Shown piece after piece: positions 15,009-15,181 of a stretch of 15,181 nt of DNA. Origin of the DNA: Vulcanimicrobiota bacterium (GTDB lineage Bacteria > Vulcanimicrobiota > Vulcanimicrobiia > Vulcanimicrobiales > Vulcanimicrobiaceae). The DNA lies in contig JABEUW010000045.1 in the NCBI GenBank assembly GCA_013043945.1, forward strand, positions 1 to 15,181. The letters run 5' to 3'. Numbering within the stretch: position 1 is the stretch's first letter; every line of letters begins with the position of its first letter. The notes under the pieces were generated by a model. The model saw only the letters and a program-made list of their open reading frames with translations, ran no database searches and was not told where the DNA came from. A program made the position numbers and the translations under genes.

Positions 15009-15181
15009 TACAGCGTAAAAGTCCGTTCCACGACGACGCCGGCGCCGCCTAAGGGCCCGACATTCTTACCGTCGACGTTGAGGGTGACGGCAGCCGCGTT
15101 TCCGACGCGCACGGTGACGTGCTTCCCTCGGAATGCGCGTTGCGTACCGGCGGGAAACGTCCCCACCATGCTAACATTCCC
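15008..15181 (-). CDS. C-terminal fragment of a RodZ-like protein (DUF4115 domain)
   Basis: The gene enters from the right edge; only the last 57 codons are visible, ending with TAA at 15008-15010. The visible protein contains TFPAGTQRAFRGKHVTVRVG, AAAVTLNVDGKNVGPLG and then VVVERTFTL. This is the pattern of the small beta domain (DUF4115) at the C-terminus of RodZ-type proteins: a 'G-x-LxAGxxxxF' strand, 'VRxGNAxxVxLxVNG' and 'LGxxGxVxxxxF'. RodZ links the MreB cytoskeleton to wall synthesis; the domain shown lies outside the membrane. The N-terminal helix-turn-helix and transmembrane segment would be beyond the window, so identity rests on this domain alone. It overlaps yajQ by one base. 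Confidence 0.72.
   Translation of the reverse strand, partial: GNVSMVGTFPAGTQRAFRGKHVTVRVGNAAAVTLNVDGKNVGPLGGAGVVVERTFTL

Overview
The window is a gene-dense stretch of high-GC bacterial DNA with 15 protein-coding genes (two cut by the window edges), almost no intergenic space, and no rRNA, tRNA, CRISPR array, insertion sequence or phage gene that I can see. Most genes are conserved housekeeping or envelope genes. The mix suggests a poorly characterised GC-rich lineage: an LCP-LytR_C protein, a GT9 glycosyltransferase, a RodZ-type C-terminus, a lipoprotein with a Pro/Thr-rich linker and NHL-like blades, and secA next to prfB. It would fit Candidatus Eremiobacterota (WPS-2) or a neighbour. That placement is inference from gene content and style; no phylogenetic marker was aligned.

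Left part (1-3287). A minus-strand cluster runs from a UPF0145/YbjQ-type gene through a family 4 Fe-S uracil-DNA glycosylase to the start of a gene that may be RlmN-like. A GT9 (heptosyltransferase-like) gene on the plus strand begins only 8 bases from the YbjQ-like start and points the other way. It converges on prfB (peptide chain release factor 2). prfB is split into two frames by an intact programmed +1 frameshift site (AAGGAG, 3 bases, CTT TGA C). The full protein is 371 residues, and a naive call loses the first 54.

Middle (3381-4294). A single plus-strand gene of unknown function sits between prfB and secA. Its product is Gly/Asn/Ser/Thr-rich with a GDPHL motif in the middle. It ends against secA, and a GC-rich inverted repeat lies across both gene ends.

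Right part (4272-15181). Nine to ten minus-strand genes are packed end to end, probably one long operon or a few overlapping ones. In transcription order they are: the tail of a RodZ-like protein (DUF4115), yajQ, rimO, an LCP-family glycopolymer transferase, a membrane-anchored NodB-type polysaccharide deacetylase, a 72-residue one-pass membrane protein, an NHL-type lipoprotein, a soluble histidine kinase with about four GAF domains, and secA. Gaps are 12 bases or less, or the genes overlap, and several ribosome binding sites lie in the stop codon of the gene before. The theme is cell envelope (shape, wall polymers, lipoprotein, secretion) mixed with translation (S12 modification). The kinase has no response regulator in view.

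Nothing here is an obvious new defence or mobile system. The points most worth a second look are the orphan GDPHL protein, the prfB frameshift, the four-GAF kinase placed directly before secA, and the lipoprotein whose predicted propeller is interrupted by a low-complexity linker.
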